NCBI GenBank assembly: GCA_021740915.1 | Contig: JAIOYW010000002.1 | Span: 293,454 to 357,453, forward strand | Direction of reading: 5' to 3' | Source: Ignavibacteriales bacterium | Lineage (GTDB): Bacteria; Bacteroidota; Ignavibacteria; Ignavibacteriales; Melioribacteraceae | DNA: 64,000 nt | Shown here: positions 9,264-17,766 of the stretch, in pieces | Layout of the letters: each line of letters opens with the position of its first letter | Numbering within the stretch: position 1 is the first letter of the stretch | The notes under the pieces: generated by a model | The model's input: only the letters and a program-made list of their open reading frames with translations | Databases searched by the model: none | Told to the model about the DNA's origin: nothing | Made by a program: the position numbers and the translations under genes

Positions 9264-9743
9264 TCAGCCGGGAAATTTTTGCTTAAGTTTTGCGACAACT
9301 ATTGGGGGGACAAAATCACTGATGTCCCCTTTAAACTGTGCAAGATTTCTTATGATTGTTGAATTAAGGTAAGTGTACTTCTCATGCGGCATCAGAAAAA
9401 TAGTTCTCAGATCATCATTCAGCTTACGATTCATGAGCGCCATTTGGAATTCGTACTCAAAATCCGAAACTGCCCGTAATCCTCTGATTATTCCAACTGC
9501 TCCAATTTCACGGGCATGATCAACAACAAGCCCGTCAAACGAATCCACAAAAACACCTTCCATATTTTTCAAACTGACATTCAGCATTTCAACTCTCTCC
9601 TCAACTGTGAAGAGAGATGTTTTTGAGGGATTTTTGGCTACGGTAACAACCACTTCATCAAAAAGATCGATGGCTCTCATAACAATATCAATATGCCCGT
9701 TCGTGACAGGATCGAATGTTCCGGGGTAGATAACTTTGCGCAT
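9264..9743 (-). CDS. coaD: Phosphopantetheine adenylyltransferase
   Basis: Transfers AMP from ATP to 4'-phosphopantetheine in coenzyme A synthesis. 159 residues from the ATG at 9743, the same length as the E. coli enzyme; the upstream TTG at 9749 is rejected. Nucleotidyltransferase motifs: PGTFDPVTNGH near the N-terminus with the T/HxGH signature, GLRAVSDFEYE for phosphopantetheine binding, and NSTIIRNLA in the ISSTxxR position. A gap of 193 bp separates it from rsmD, so it may have its own promoter. Confidence 0.97.
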   Translation of the reverse strand: MRKVIYPGTFDPVTNGHIDIVMRAIDLFDEVVVTVAKNPSKTSLFTVEERVEMLNVSLKNMEGVFVDSFDGLVVDHAREIGAVGIIRGLRAVSDFEYEFQMALMNRKLNDDLRTIFLMPHEKYTYLNSTIIRNLAQFKGDISDFVPPIVVAKLKQKFPG

Positions 9744-9936
9744 ATCCAAGTAATTTTTTGTGAGATGTGTTAAAATATAAAATATTTATAATATGCCGGA
9801 TGCATTGTCCTTGTGAAGCTTTCAGGTAAGATAATATTCACCGATTCAATTTAAATGATGTGGGGAAATTTATTAGATAAGGGGCAAAATAATCAGGGAA
9901 AAAGTGACAACCGTATAAATCTTAAGTTATGAGTAG

Positions 9937-10485
9937 CTATTCCGGGGTAAATTCGTAAATCAGACTATCACCGATTTTCTTGAATGGTTCACGTTCAAAT
10001 TCCTGAATATCTTTTTTTTCAGTCTGTATTGAGCGTTCCACCAGCAGAAGCCCATCCTCGTTCAAAAACTCTTCATTTAATAAATTACGGACAACTTCAT
10101 GTATGTCATCCTTAAAGAACGGTGGATCTGCCAGAATAAGATCATATTTCTTCTGCGGTGTGGTTTTGGAAAATTTTACAGCTTCACTTCGTATTATCCT
10201 GCATCGGCTGTTAACTTTTAAGGTATCAATATTTTCTTTGATTACCATCGAAACTTTAAAATTCTTTTCGATGAAATCAACCAAGCCTGCTCCTCTGCTC
10301 AGGGCTTCAAAACCCAGCGATCCTGATCCTGCATATATATCACACACATTTATCATCTCGAAGGAAATCTTATTGGACAGATAATTAAAGATGGAGCCTT
10401 TGACTTTGTCGGTGGTTGGTCTTACGAGTGAGGACTGTGGAACTTTAAGCCGCCTTCCTCCAAATTCACCCGAAATAATTCTCAT
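9937..10485 (-). CDS. rsmD: 16S rRNA (guanine(966)-N2)-methyltransferase RsmD
   Basis: 182-residue SAM-dependent methyltransferase that modifies G966 of 16S rRNA. N-terminal MRIISGEFGGRRLKVP and RPTTDKVKGSIFNYL are typical of RsmD; the SAM loop is DIYAGSGSLGFEALSRGA and the catalytic motif IV is DPPF. Its ATG at 10485 lies 20 bases inside the upstream PilM-like gene, so it is probably the last gene of the hrcA-led run. In many bacteria rsmD and coaD are neighbours, as here. Confidence 0.95.
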   Translation of the reverse strand: MRIISGEFGGRRLKVPQSSLVRPTTDKVKGSIFNYLSNKISFEMINVCDIYAGSGSLGFEALSRGAGLVDFIEKNFKVSMVIKENIDTLKVNSRCRIIRSEAVKFSKTTPQKKYDLILADPPFFKDDIHEVVRNLLNEEFLNEDGLLLVERSIQTEKKDIQEFEREPFKKIGDSLIYEFTPE

Positions 10486-11410
10486 CGTAAAACCTTAATC
10501 CGGTGCCGAGAGGTGCTAACAGCCCTCCGCCATCTGAATGATGACCAGAATTATTTTCCACTTTTCTGATCTTTCCAAAGGAATGATCCCTGAATGGATT
10601 AAACATAAGAAGCCTTGCCTTGACTGAGGCTCGGAGTATCTGGAGATCAATCTTTTCTGCCCCGGAGGTAATAGCATATAACTTCCGGGATTCCTTATCG
10701 ATTCCCTGGAAATTATTGAAACCGTATAATTCATCCAGCATGAAGTTTAATAAGGAAAACATTTCTTCCTGACTGTTATATCTCGATTGCCGAAAAAAAT
10801 AAACAAGGTCACGCGAACTAAGTAAAACCGAAAAATAATTCCGGTCAATATAAATTGAAGGAATAAGTTTATTCCCGCCATAAGACCGGCTGATAAGATA
10901 ATTAGAGGCGAAATGAGAATTGATAATGTAATTAAGGCGCAAACCGGACTGTGTACAAATTTCTTTCAGGGAATTTGTTATTTCAGTTTTAAGGCAGATA
11001 ACGAGCAGCCTCTCATAATCGAAAAGAAAACTTTTCGGCACCCTGAAATACACCACATCAAATTTGGCAGGATCAGATTCGGGATATAGTTTCGAAATTT
11101 CCCAGCGAATCGAAAGATCCAACTCGTTTCCTAATAGTTTCGATTCGTAAGGTGTTTCGAAAAAATAAAAAAAACGTGGTGAGATAGAAACTGATAAAAA
11201 GGGAGAACCATTATTTCCCGAAAGAATCATCTCAGCGATTTTTGAGGGAACAACTTTCTGCTCTTTTTCGAATTCATCGATTTCAACAGAATTTAATGCA
11301 ACCTCAGTAAGGCTATCAAAACTTAATACGCTATCTTCAAACCTTAGGTTTGTAAGACGTGCAAAATCGCCATTGATATCAACACTTAAATGATTCTCCC
11401 CTAATATCAT
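10466..11410 (-). CDS. Divergent PilM-like protein (actin-like fold), uncertain
   Basis: 314 residues. No strong family motif, but the layout resembles PilM/ComA-type actin-like proteins of type IV pilus systems: a short strand-rich start (LSVDINGDFARLTNL), then a segment IRWEISKLYP..DVVYFRV like the PilM 1C region, then a second SIYIDRNYFSVLLSSRDLVYFF strand pair. The tail has GGGLLAPLGTGLRF, similar to the end of PilM proteins. The classical nucleotide phosphate loops are not obvious, so ATP binding is doubtful. It lies 13 bases after a single-helix membrane protein and near a ComEA-like protein, which fits a DNA-uptake or pilus module, but this is inference. Confidence 0.5.
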   Translation of the reverse strand: MILGENHLSVDINGDFARLTNLRFEDSVLSFDSLTEVALNSVEIDEFEKEQKVVPSKIAEMILSGNNGSPFLSVSISPRFFYFFETPYESKLLGNELDLSIRWEISKLYPESDPAKFDVVYFRVPKSFLFDYERLLVICLKTEITNSLKEICTQSGLRLNYIINSHFASNYLISRSYGGNKLIPSIYIDRNYFSVLLSSRDLVYFFRQSRYNSQEEMFSLLNFMLDELYGFNNFQGIDKESRKLYAITSGAEKIDLQILRASVKARLLMFNPFRDHSFGKIRKVENNSGHHSDGGGLLAPLGTGLRFYDENYFG

Positions 11411-11423
11411 TAAATACCTGTGA

Positions 11424-11981
11424 TTATTCCCAGGATGCAGTATTTCTCAAGGCATCATTTTTAAGATCCCCAATCTTGTCGTCATTATCGGGTGAGAGAA
11501 TCACGTATTTTGTTCCGACTTTTCTTGTAGAATCAACCTTAAGAATTTTACCTTTTGCGTTAATAACCGTATCTCTGGAAATTGAGGTATCAACCTGAAC
11601 AAGAAACTTCAGAAATGATTTCGGTGAATAATAGAGTGAATCCGGATTGAATTCGCCATGAGTAAGTACTTTAAATGGGTTGGATGGCCTTCCGGTAATC
11701 GAATCGGTTCCGGTAATGACTGCTGCAACCATTTCATCGGTTTTAATAAAGTGAATTAGAGAATCAATATTATCCGAGAATGATTTGTGCTTTTTCTCCC
11801 ACAAAATCTGAGCTTCCCTGAGGTTCATCATTCTCAGCCTGGACTCACTCTTATAATATTTCTCCTTCTCCATGATCTCCTGGGGTTGTATTATCGCCAC
11901 TTGAATGAGCACATAAGCCAGGATCAGCATTATGACGATGAGTACCGCATGAATATACCAGGGTTCTTTTCTAAGATTCAT
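11424..11981 (-). CDS. Membrane-anchored protein of unknown function
   Basis: 185 residues with a single N-terminal helix (about 11-32) and a long outward-facing domain. The start is well set: GGAGGAATA precedes the ATG at 11981. After the helix comes RLRMMNLREAQILWEKKHKSFSDNIDSLIHFIK, a pattern seen in a family of Bacteroidota proteins with one anchor helix and a periplasmic alpha/beta domain, reminiscent of pseudopilin or PilO-like anchors. Function unknown. It sits between comEA-like and PilM-like genes at 28 and 13 bp spacing, suggesting a shared complex. Confidence 0.65.
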   Translation of the reverse strand: MNLRKEPWYIHAVLIVIMLILAYVLIQVAIIQPQEIMEKEKYYKSESRLRMMNLREAQILWEKKHKSFSDNIDSLIHFIKTDEMVAAVITGTDSITGRPSNPFKVLTHGEFNPDSLYYSPKSFLKFLVQVDTSISRDTVINAKGKILKVDSTRKVGTKYVILSPDNDDKIGDLKNDALRNTASWE

Positions 11982-12009
11982 TATTCCTCCGGGAATTAAA
12001 AAATATTCT

Positions 12010-12492
12010 TCATAATGTTATGTAAATTTTAATCTTTTCAAACTTCTTGATACCGATTCCTTTAACATTCATCAATTCAGATAATTCATTGAATTTTCCA
12101 TGTTCTGATCGGTATTCAATAATTTTTTCAGCAGTTTTAATCCCTATTCCAGGCAATTTGTCCAGGTCATCAACTCCAGCTGTGTTAATATTGATAGAAC
12201 CCAGGGAAAGTTTACCGCTGTTTGAATATAATAAACTATTCTTACTAAAATCTAAAAGTTCCGTTTTAGAATCAAGTGTATCGACATTTTTTTTTGATTC
12301 AATAACGGATGATTTGGCTATCCTTTCGAATTCAATTGTAAGACTGTCAATAAACCTGCTGTCAACTTCAGAATAATTTTCACTTCCCACCGAAAAATAG
12401 GAAAATGAAAGGGAAACTAAACACAAAACAGAAATAAAAATTATTACTTTGGCTTCTTCCCTTGTAAAACCAAACTTGCTTAACCAGTTAAT
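12010..12492 (-). CDS. ComEA-like helix-hairpin-helix protein with non-canonical start
   Basis: The C-terminus has the tandem helix-hairpin-helix of ComEA-type DNA-binding proteins: ININTAGVDDLDKLPGIGIKTAEKII and LMNVKGIGIKKFEKI. The first conventional start (TTG, 12426) falls in the middle of a membrane helix. Reading upstream in frame gives NWLSKFGFTREEAKVIIFISVL, the kind of N-terminus seen in Bacteroidota proteins of this family, and it continues up to the dnaJ stop codon in the same frame. The only codons available after that stop are ATA (12495) and ATT (12492); a GAGG at 12501-12504 lies 5 or 8 bases upstream. I therefore place the start at ATT 12492 (160 residues), by inference. Confidence 0.75.
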   Translation of the reverse strand: MNWLSKFGFTREEAKVIIFISVLCLVSLSFSYFSVGSENYSEVDSRFIDSLTIEFERIAKSSVIESKKNVDTLDSKTELLDFSKNSLLYSNSGKLSLGSININTAGVDDLDKLPGIGIKTAEKIIEYRSEHGKFNELSELMNVKGIGIKKFEKIKIYITL

Positions 12493-12495
12493 TAT

Positions 12496-13620
12496 TTATT
12501 CCTCTGGAACTTTAATATTCGGACTATCCTGCAACTCTTTAAGTATCTCTTTTTCGCGCGAAGTTACTTTTTTGGGTACATGAATGTTTATCTTAACCAA
12601 TTGATCCCCCGCACCGTGACTATTTAGGTGCGGAATTCCCTTCTCACGCATCTTCAGGTACTTTCCTGCCTGAGTACCGGGTTCAATTTTAATCTTCGCC
12701 CGACCAGTAAGAGTCGGCACTTCAACTTCGCTTCCAAAAACGGCTTCCGGAAAACTAAGAAAGAGTTCGTAGATGACATTATCACCATCTCTTTTAAAGT
12801 ATGAATGTTCTTCTTCACGGAAAATCACAATAATATCTCCGGCAGGACCACCGTTCTTCCCGGCATTTCCCTCGCCCCTCAAAGTCATGTAACTATTATC
12901 GGTCACACCTGGTGGGACGTTGATACTTATTGTTGATTCGCCATGAATCCGCCCATCGCCAAAACAAGTTTTACAGGGTTCCGAAATAACTTTGCCGGAA
13001 CCATTACAATTATTGCACGGAGCTATATTGACAAATTGCCCGAAAATCGATCTTGACACCTGCCTGACTTCACCCGCTCCATTACAGACTGAGCAGGTCT
13101 TGAATCCCGAATCACTTCTCGCTCCGGTACCTTTGCAGGTTTCGCAGGAATTATATTTCTTAATCTTGATTTTTTTGGGAGAACCCGTTGCAATTTCTTC
13201 AAGTGTAAGTTTAAGTGTAACTTTCAGATCAGAACCGGGAACCCCGCCTGAGCGTTGCCTGCCTCTGCCTGATGATGAGGATCCGAAGAAGTCGTCAAAA
13301 ATTGAGCCTCCTCCGCCACCGAATCCGCCGAAAATATCTGAAAAATGGCTGAAAATATCATTTACATCACGAAAACCGTGATAATCCTGGCCGCCGCGCA
13401 TACCGGCATGACCAAATCTGTCGTACTTCTGCCTCTTTTCATCATTACTTAGAACCTCGTAAGCTTCTGCGGCTTCTTTGAACTTTTCTTCTGCAGTTTT
13501 ATCATTTGGATTCCTGTCAGGATGATACTGCATTGCGAGTTTTCGGTAAGCTTTCTTAATTTCATCAACAGAAGCATTTTTTTCAATACCTAAAATTTCG
13601 TAATAATCTCTTTTTGCCAT
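12496..13620 (-). CDS. dnaJ: Chaperone DnaJ
   Basis: 374-residue Hsp40 co-chaperone that delivers substrates to DnaK and stimulates its ATPase. J domain residues 1-70 with the HPD motif in [10 protein letters not shown]; a Gly/Phe-rich linker ([10 protein letters not shown]); four zinc-finger CxxCxGxG repeats ([32 protein letters not shown]); then the C-terminal substrate-binding domains. Full family length. Lies 28 bp after grpE. dnaK itself is not in the window. Its stop is followed in the same frame by the ComEA-like gene. Confidence 0.97.
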   Translation of the reverse strand: MAKRDYYEILGIEKNASVDEIKKAYRKLAMQYHPDRNPNDKTAEEKFKEAAEAYEVLSNDEKRQKYDRFGHAGMRGGQDYHGFRDVNDIFSHFSDIFGGFGGGGGSIFDDFFGSSSSGRGRQRSGGVPGSDLKVTLKLTLEEIATGSPKKIKIKKYNSCETCKGTGARSDSGFKTCSVCNGAGEVRQVSRSIFGQFVNIAPCNNCNGSGKVISEPCKTCFGDGRIHGESTISINVPPGVTDNSYMTLRGEGNAGKNGGPAGDIIVIFREEEHSYFKRDGDNVIYELFLSFPEAVFGSEVEVPTLTGRAKIKIEPGTQAGKYLKMREKGIPHLNSHGAGDQLVKINIHVPKKVTSREKEILKELQDSPNIKVPEE

Positions 13621-13648
13621 ATAATATCCGGTCTTTCCCCTATTTCTG

Positions 13649-14263
13649 TTATTCTTGTTCAGGTCCTTTACTTACAATTACCTTTGCAAACTTTAGAACT
13701 TTTTCTTTATAAAGGTAACCCGGTTCAAGTTCTCTGATTATTGTATGAGGGGGTACTACGTCCGATACCTCCTGCAGCAGAGCTTCATGAAAATTAAAAT
13801 CAAACTCTTTTCCAACTACATCCATCTTCTTAAGACCTTCTTCGGTAAGAGTTTTTGTGAAATTATTATAAATAAGTGAAAGGCCCTCTGTTAATTCTTC
13901 AATTTTGGATGATTCACTGGCATGAGATAATGCTCTTTCAAAATCATTATATACAGGTAATAATTTCTTTAACAGTGATTCACCTGCATACTCGATAATT
14001 TTCCTTAGATCTGCCTCGTTTCGTTTTTTGTAATTCTGAAACTCAGCCATTAATCTAAGGTTCTGATTTGTCAATTCTGCAATACTGTTTTCGTATTCGT
14101 TCTGTTTTTCAATAGCTTCTTTTAATTTTGAATTTAATTCAATTATTTCATTTTCGAAAGCCTTATTCGCATTTTCAGTATTGATTTTTTCATCAACAGA
14201 CTGTTCTTCGTTAGCTGCTTCCTGATCACGTTTTTCAGATTTATCCTTATGCTTTTCTCTCAT
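13649..14263 (-). CDS. grpE: Nucleotide exchange factor GrpE
   Basis: 204 residues. An acidic/basic N-terminal tail of about 60 residues leads into a long coiled coil ([18 protein letters not shown]), then the GrpE head with [23 protein letters not shown] and the C-terminal signature [20 protein letters not shown]. Promotes ADP release from DnaK. Second gene of the hrcA-grpE-dnaJ run, 34 bp after hrcA. Confidence 0.96.
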   Translation of the reverse strand: MREKHKDKSEKRDQEAANEEQSVDEKINTENANKAFENEIIELNSKLKEAIEKQNEYENSIAELTNQNLRLMAEFQNYKKRNEADLRKIIEYAGESLLKKLLPVYNDFERALSHASESSKIEELTEGLSLIYNNFTKTLTEEGLKKMDVVGKEFDFNFHEALLQEVSDVVPPHTIIRELEPGYLYKEKVLKFAKVIVSKGPEQE

Positions 14264-14297
14264 AAACTAAATTAAATATTCCTCTGTTATTAAAAAT

Positions 14298-15341
14298 TTA
14301 CTCATTTATTTCTTTTGTAAGTAGTTCAGCAACATACTGCACCGCTGCAACTACCTTGGAATACTCCATCCGGCGCGGTCCGACGACTCCGAGCGTACCG
14401 ATCTTCCCCCCTAATTTATAGGGTTTTATTATTAAACTGTATTCGCTGTACTTCTGTCGTTCATTCTCTGCACCAATAAAAATAGATACCGGATTTTCAC
14501 CTATAAAAGCGCTTTTTTCCATAAGGTGAATAATAATATCCTTATCTTCTATCAACTCAATAATACTCTGAAAATGTTCAAGATCTTCAAATTCAGGCTG
14601 TTTTATAAAATTTTTGGCGCCGGTGATAATCGCCTGTTCTTTCATCCTGGGATCAGTGAAAATTTTATCTATAGAATCAACGAATAATCTGAGCACAGGT
14701 TTCAGATCTGAATCTAAATAATCTTTCACCCGCTGGCTGAAAGTCTGTTTAATCTCATCGAAAGTTAGTCCGGCAAGTTTTTCATTTAAGATGCCCTGAA
14801 CTCCATCAAGATTCACCGAGCTGATCTCCGATTCGATCTCCAATGTAATTGTTTTCACTGCCCCCGACGATACGTTCAATACAACTAAAAGCCTTGTGGA
14901 AGCCAATGGAACCAGATGGATTTTTTCAAGTATTGATGAATCAAATGCAGGATACGTAATACATGCGAGCTGATGAGTAATCTCACTTAAAATCAGCGAA
15001 GAGAAGTTCAGAAGAGATTCCGGGTCAGTTCCGGCTTTTTCAAAAGCGCCGTTTATATAATCTTTTTCCTTACTATCTAATGCGGGAGGGTCCATAAGCG
15101 AATCGACATAAAGCCGATACCCCTTATCTGTAGGAACTCTTCCGGCGGAAGTATGTGGATGTTCAAGCAGACCGAACTCCTCGAGATCAGACATTATATT
15201 TCTGACAGTAGCCGGTGAAACTCCCAATTCATATCGTTTTGTAATATTTCGGGAGCCGACTGGATTTGCCGTCAGAATAAACTGATGAACAACGAATCTT
15301 AATATGGATTTTTCTCTTTCGCTTAGCTCAAAGGAGACCAT
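14298..15341 (-). CDS. hrcA: Heat-inducible transcription repressor HrcA
   Basis: 347 residues from the ATG at 15341 (the GTG at 15383 adds a non-family leader). N-terminal winged helix (LSEREKSILRFVVHQFI...GSRNITKRYELGVSPATVRNIMSDLEE..GLLEHPHTSAGRVPT), typical of HrcA, then the GAF-like and dimerisation domains ending in GPRRMEYSKVVAAVQYV. Represses heat-shock genes by binding CIRCE. Heads the heat-shock run here. No CIRCE element (TTAGCACTC-N9-GAGTGCTAA) is visible in its own upstream region. Confidence 0.96.
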   Translation of the reverse strand: MVSFELSEREKSILRFVVHQFILTANPVGSRNITKRYELGVSPATVRNIMSDLEEFGLLEHPHTSAGRVPTDKGYRLYVDSLMDPPALDSKEKDYINGAFEKAGTDPESLLNFSSLILSEITHQLACITYPAFDSSILEKIHLVPLASTRLLVVLNVSSGAVKTITLEIESEISSVNLDGVQGILNEKLAGLTFDEIKQTFSQRVKDYLDSDLKPVLRLFVDSIDKIFTDPRMKEQAIITGAKNFIKQPEFEDLEHFQSIIELIEDKDIIIHLMEKSAFIGENPVSIFIGAENERQKYSEYSLIIKPYKLGGKIGTLGVVGPRRMEYSKVVAAVQYVAELLTKEINE

Positions 15342-15382
15342 TTTTAAACCGGTAAAATTAACCTTGTAATATACTAAAAACA

Positions 15383-15400
15383 CCGTTCATTTATAAACGG
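15383..15400 (-). promoter_or_regulatory. Small inverted repeat upstream of hrcA
   Basis: CCGTT-N8-AACGG, 42-59 bases before the hrcA ATG. It is symmetrical and correctly placed for an operator, but the stem is only five bases and does not match CIRCE. Weak candidate. Confidence 0.2.
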
Positions 15401-15449
15401 CGCGTAATTATCCATATGATTAAACAAAAATTAAGTTATAAAGTTTCAT

Positions 15450-15457
15450 TATATTTG
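15450..15457 (+). promoter_or_regulatory. Candidate Bacteroidota-type -7 element upstream of purM
   Basis: TATATTTG fits the TAnnTTTG -7 consensus of Bacteroidota primary sigma factor and lies 30 bases before the purM ATG. The -33 element is not clear. Short motif in AT-rich DNA, so chance is possible. Confidence 0.35.
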
Positions 15458-15487
15458 CTCGTCTCCACTTACAAACTTAATAACACC

Positions 15488-16483
15488 ATGAATGAATCTT
15501 ATAAAACTGCCGGCGTTGATATTGAAGCTGGTGATGAATTTGTAAAAAATATTAAGTCACTGGCTAAAAGTACATTTAACAAAAATGTTTTATCAGGTAT
15601 TGGACATTTTGGAGCTTTTTATGAACCGGATTTTTCTGGTTTTAAAAATCCGGTGCTTGTTTCCAGTGTCGATGGTGTCGGCACAAAACTCAAGGTCGCC
15701 ATATCATATGACAGACATGATACTATCGGTCAGGATTTGGTAAATCATTGTGTCAATGATATTGCAGTCTGCGGCGCTAAGCCGATGTATTTTATGGATT
15801 ATCTTGCCTTCGCAAAACTCGATCAGAAAATTGCTTTACCCATTATGGAAGGTTTTGCAAAAGCATGCAGAGAAAATGGCATCGCCCTTATCGGAGGTGA
15901 GACTGCTGAAATGCCGGGATTTTATAATCCGGGTGAATATGATGTCTCCGGGATGATCGTTGGAATTGTTGAAAAAAGCAAAATTTTTGATGGCAGTAAA
16001 ATTAGAAAGGGTGACAGGTTAATTGGATTCAGTTCTAACGGATTGCATACAAATGGATTCTCCCTTGCCCGTAAAGTGCTTCTCGATAAGTTTCCTCTTA
16101 CTCATAGATTCGCCACCCTCAATTCTGAATTGGGTGAGGAACTCCTGACTGTCCATAAATCGTACTATAAATTGATATCCCTGCTTGCTGATAAGCCTTA
16201 CATCAGGGGTTTCTCTCATATTACGGGCGGCGGGATCGTCGGAAACACAAACAGAATACTCCCGGATGGACTGTCAATAAAAATTAACTGGGACGCATGG
16301 CATTTACCGGAAATTTTCAGACTGATTCAGGAAACCGGAAATATAAAAGATGCTGAAATGAGAAAGGTCTTTAATATGGGTATTGGTCTTGTGGCAGTAG
16401 TTTCACCGGAAGGAGTCGAAGAAATTGACAAACATCTTATATCAATTAATGAAAGAAGCATCCTTATAGGAGAAGTCATCTAA
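15488..16483 (+). CDS. purM: Phosphoribosylformylglycinamidine cyclo-ligase
   Basis: AIR synthetase, fifth step of purine synthesis: ATP-dependent ring closure of FGAM. 331 residues from the ATG at 15488, which begins MNESYKTAGVDIEAGDEFV as in the family; the longer frame from 15416 adds 24 non-family residues. Motifs: SSVDGVGTKLKVA, NDIAVCGAKPMYFMDYLA, IGGETAEMPGFY, HITGGGIVGNTNRILP, FNMGIGL. Single gene, divergent from hrcA; the adjacent purine genes are not in the window. Confidence 0.97.
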   Translation: MNESYKTAGVDIEAGDEFVKNIKSLAKSTFNKNVLSGIGHFGAFYEPDFSGFKNPVLVSSVDGVGTKLKVAISYDRHDTIGQDLVNHCVNDIAVCGAKPMYFMDYLAFAKLDQKIALPIMEGFAKACRENGIALIGGETAEMPGFYNPGEYDVSGMIVGIVEKSKIFDGSKIRKGDRLIGFSSNGLHTNGFSLARKVLLDKFPLTHRFATLNSELGEELLTVHKSYYKLISLLADKPYIRGFSHITGGGIVGNTNRILPDGLSIKINWDAWHLPEIFRLIQETGNIKDAEMRKVFNMGIGLVAVVSPEGVEEIDKHLISINERSILIGEVI

Positions 16484-16566
16484 CCACACTTTTTAGCCGG
16501 ATCTATTTTTGTTACTTAATCAGCAGAGATTCTGTAACTCCAAAATGTTCCATCCCCTGTTTCCAT

Positions 16567-16592
16567 AATAAATCCTTAAACCCGGATTTATT
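16567..16592. terminator. Possible AT-rich hairpin between convergent genes
   Basis: AATAAATCC-ttaaaccc-GGATTTATT, a perfect nine-base stem in the 183-bp gap between purM (+) and the DinB-like gene (-). It is mostly A/T and lacks a strong T-tract, so a bidirectional terminator role is only plausible. Confidence 0.35.
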
Positions 16593-16666
16593 TAAGCACC
16601 TCAGTGTGTGTAATAGGATACTATCTTCCTCGAATAATAATACTAATATCCAAATATGAGTTCGTG

Positions 16667-17209
16667 TTATGAAAATGGATTTCTTGAATTAAGCGCGATT
16701 CTGATTTGACCAACATGATGTCTGCCATGCCAGGAATATAGATGCAGCAACTCATCCAGTCTTATTGCGCGTTTCTGCTCCGGATGATAAAATGTTCTTG
16801 CAAATTGCTCAGATTTCATCGATTTCAGTAAACAAGCCCAGCGTTTGTGAATGCCATCGATAATCGACAAACTTGGCATTAGTTCATAATGAAGAGCATC
16901 TGCGGTTTCCGCCCATCTATCCTGATCATAAGGCTTTATTTGAGGATTGTCCTCAGTAAGTGCAAGTTTAAATCTCACGAAGGCATTCAAATGGCTATCG
17001 GCGACATGCGATACAATCTGATTGACATTCCAGCCGCCTTCTTTATAAGATTGGTAAGCAAGTGAGGGGTCATCAAAACTGACTGCTTCTTTTAATAAAA
17101 CAGGTAAGATCACTATTTCATCAATATATGATTGTACGTCCTGAATAGTATACTTTTCTTTCGCTTTGAATATTCCGATAGGATATATTATTTTCTCATT
17201 GCTTTTCAT
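16667..17209 (-). CDS. DinB-fold metal enzyme, YfiT/BstA-like putative thiol transferase
   Basis: 180 residues, four-helix DinB/YfiT fold. YfiT/BstA signatures: N-terminal YPIGIFKAKE, GGWNVNQIVSHVADSHLNAF with the first metal His, IKPYDQDRWAE, and C-terminal YSWHGRHHVGQI carrying the other two His ligands, so the three-His Ni/Zn site is intact. B. subtilis BstA conjugates bacillithiol to xenobiotics; Ignavibacteria-type organisms may use a similar low-molecular-weight thiol, but the substrate is not shown by sequence. Its ATG is only 26 bp from the divergent lipoprotein gene. Confidence 0.8.
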   Translation of the reverse strand: MKSNEKIIYPIGIFKAKEKYTIQDVQSYIDEIVILPVLLKEAVSFDDPSLAYQSYKEGGWNVNQIVSHVADSHLNAFVRFKLALTEDNPQIKPYDQDRWAETADALHYELMPSLSIIDGIHKRWACLLKSMKSEQFARTFYHPEQKRAIRLDELLHLYSWHGRHHVGQIRIALNSRNPFS

Positions 17210-17235
17210 AACATTTTCCGGAAATTATTAAGTAT

Positions 17236-17766
17236 ATGAATATACTAAACTTTAAAAAATATTTGATTTTCCCCACTATTCTTCTTATTACTGTAAACTT
17301 TACAGGCTGTGACAAAGGCATTGCACCCCTTGAAATAAATGAGAAACCAGGTTTCAGTGGGAAAATCACATTTTTCGGTAATTGGCCTATTGATGTCACG
17401 AGGACACATCTTGTAATCTTTAAAAAACCTCTCAACAGTGCTGCTGATTTTAATGCGGATAATCTGGCTTTCGTCAGTAAGGAAATCCCAAAAGGAACAT
17501 CAAGTCTCGATTATTCGACTTTGGATGAACCACTGATTGGGAAAATACCAGCCGGCACTTATAATTACATTGCAGTTGCACAGAGCAAAACAATACTGCT
17601 CTCGCTTAATAGAATTGACTGGAATGTGGTTGGACTTTTCCAAAATAATTCAAATCCAGGAACTCCGGGAAGCGTAACCGTACCTGAGTCCGAATTGATC
17701 AGAGGTGTAGATATTGAAGTTGACTTTTCGAATCCCCCAGTTCAGCCTCCGGGAGGTTTGCAATGA
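17236..17766 (+). CDS. Lipoprotein paired with a TonB-dependent receptor
   Basis: 176 residues. Signal peptide with lipobox FTGC (Cys about residue 25), then a beta-rich domain: PGFSGKITFFGNWP, IPAGTYNYIAVAQS, and a C-terminus ending in PPVQPPGG. No family recognised; the strand pattern is like a small transthyretin-like/Ig-like fold, which is inference. Its stop overlaps the receptor start as ATGA, so the two are translationally coupled, suggesting an accessory surface lipoprotein for the same substrate. Confidence 0.75.
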   Translation: MNILNFKKYLIFPTILLITVNFTGCDKGIAPLEINEKPGFSGKITFFGNWPIDVTRTHLVIFKKPLNSAADFNADNLAFVSKEIPKGTSSLDYSTLDEPLIGKIPAGTYNYIAVAQSKTILLSLNRIDWNVVGLFQNNSNPGTPGSVTVPESELIRGVDIEVDFSNPPVQPPGGLQ

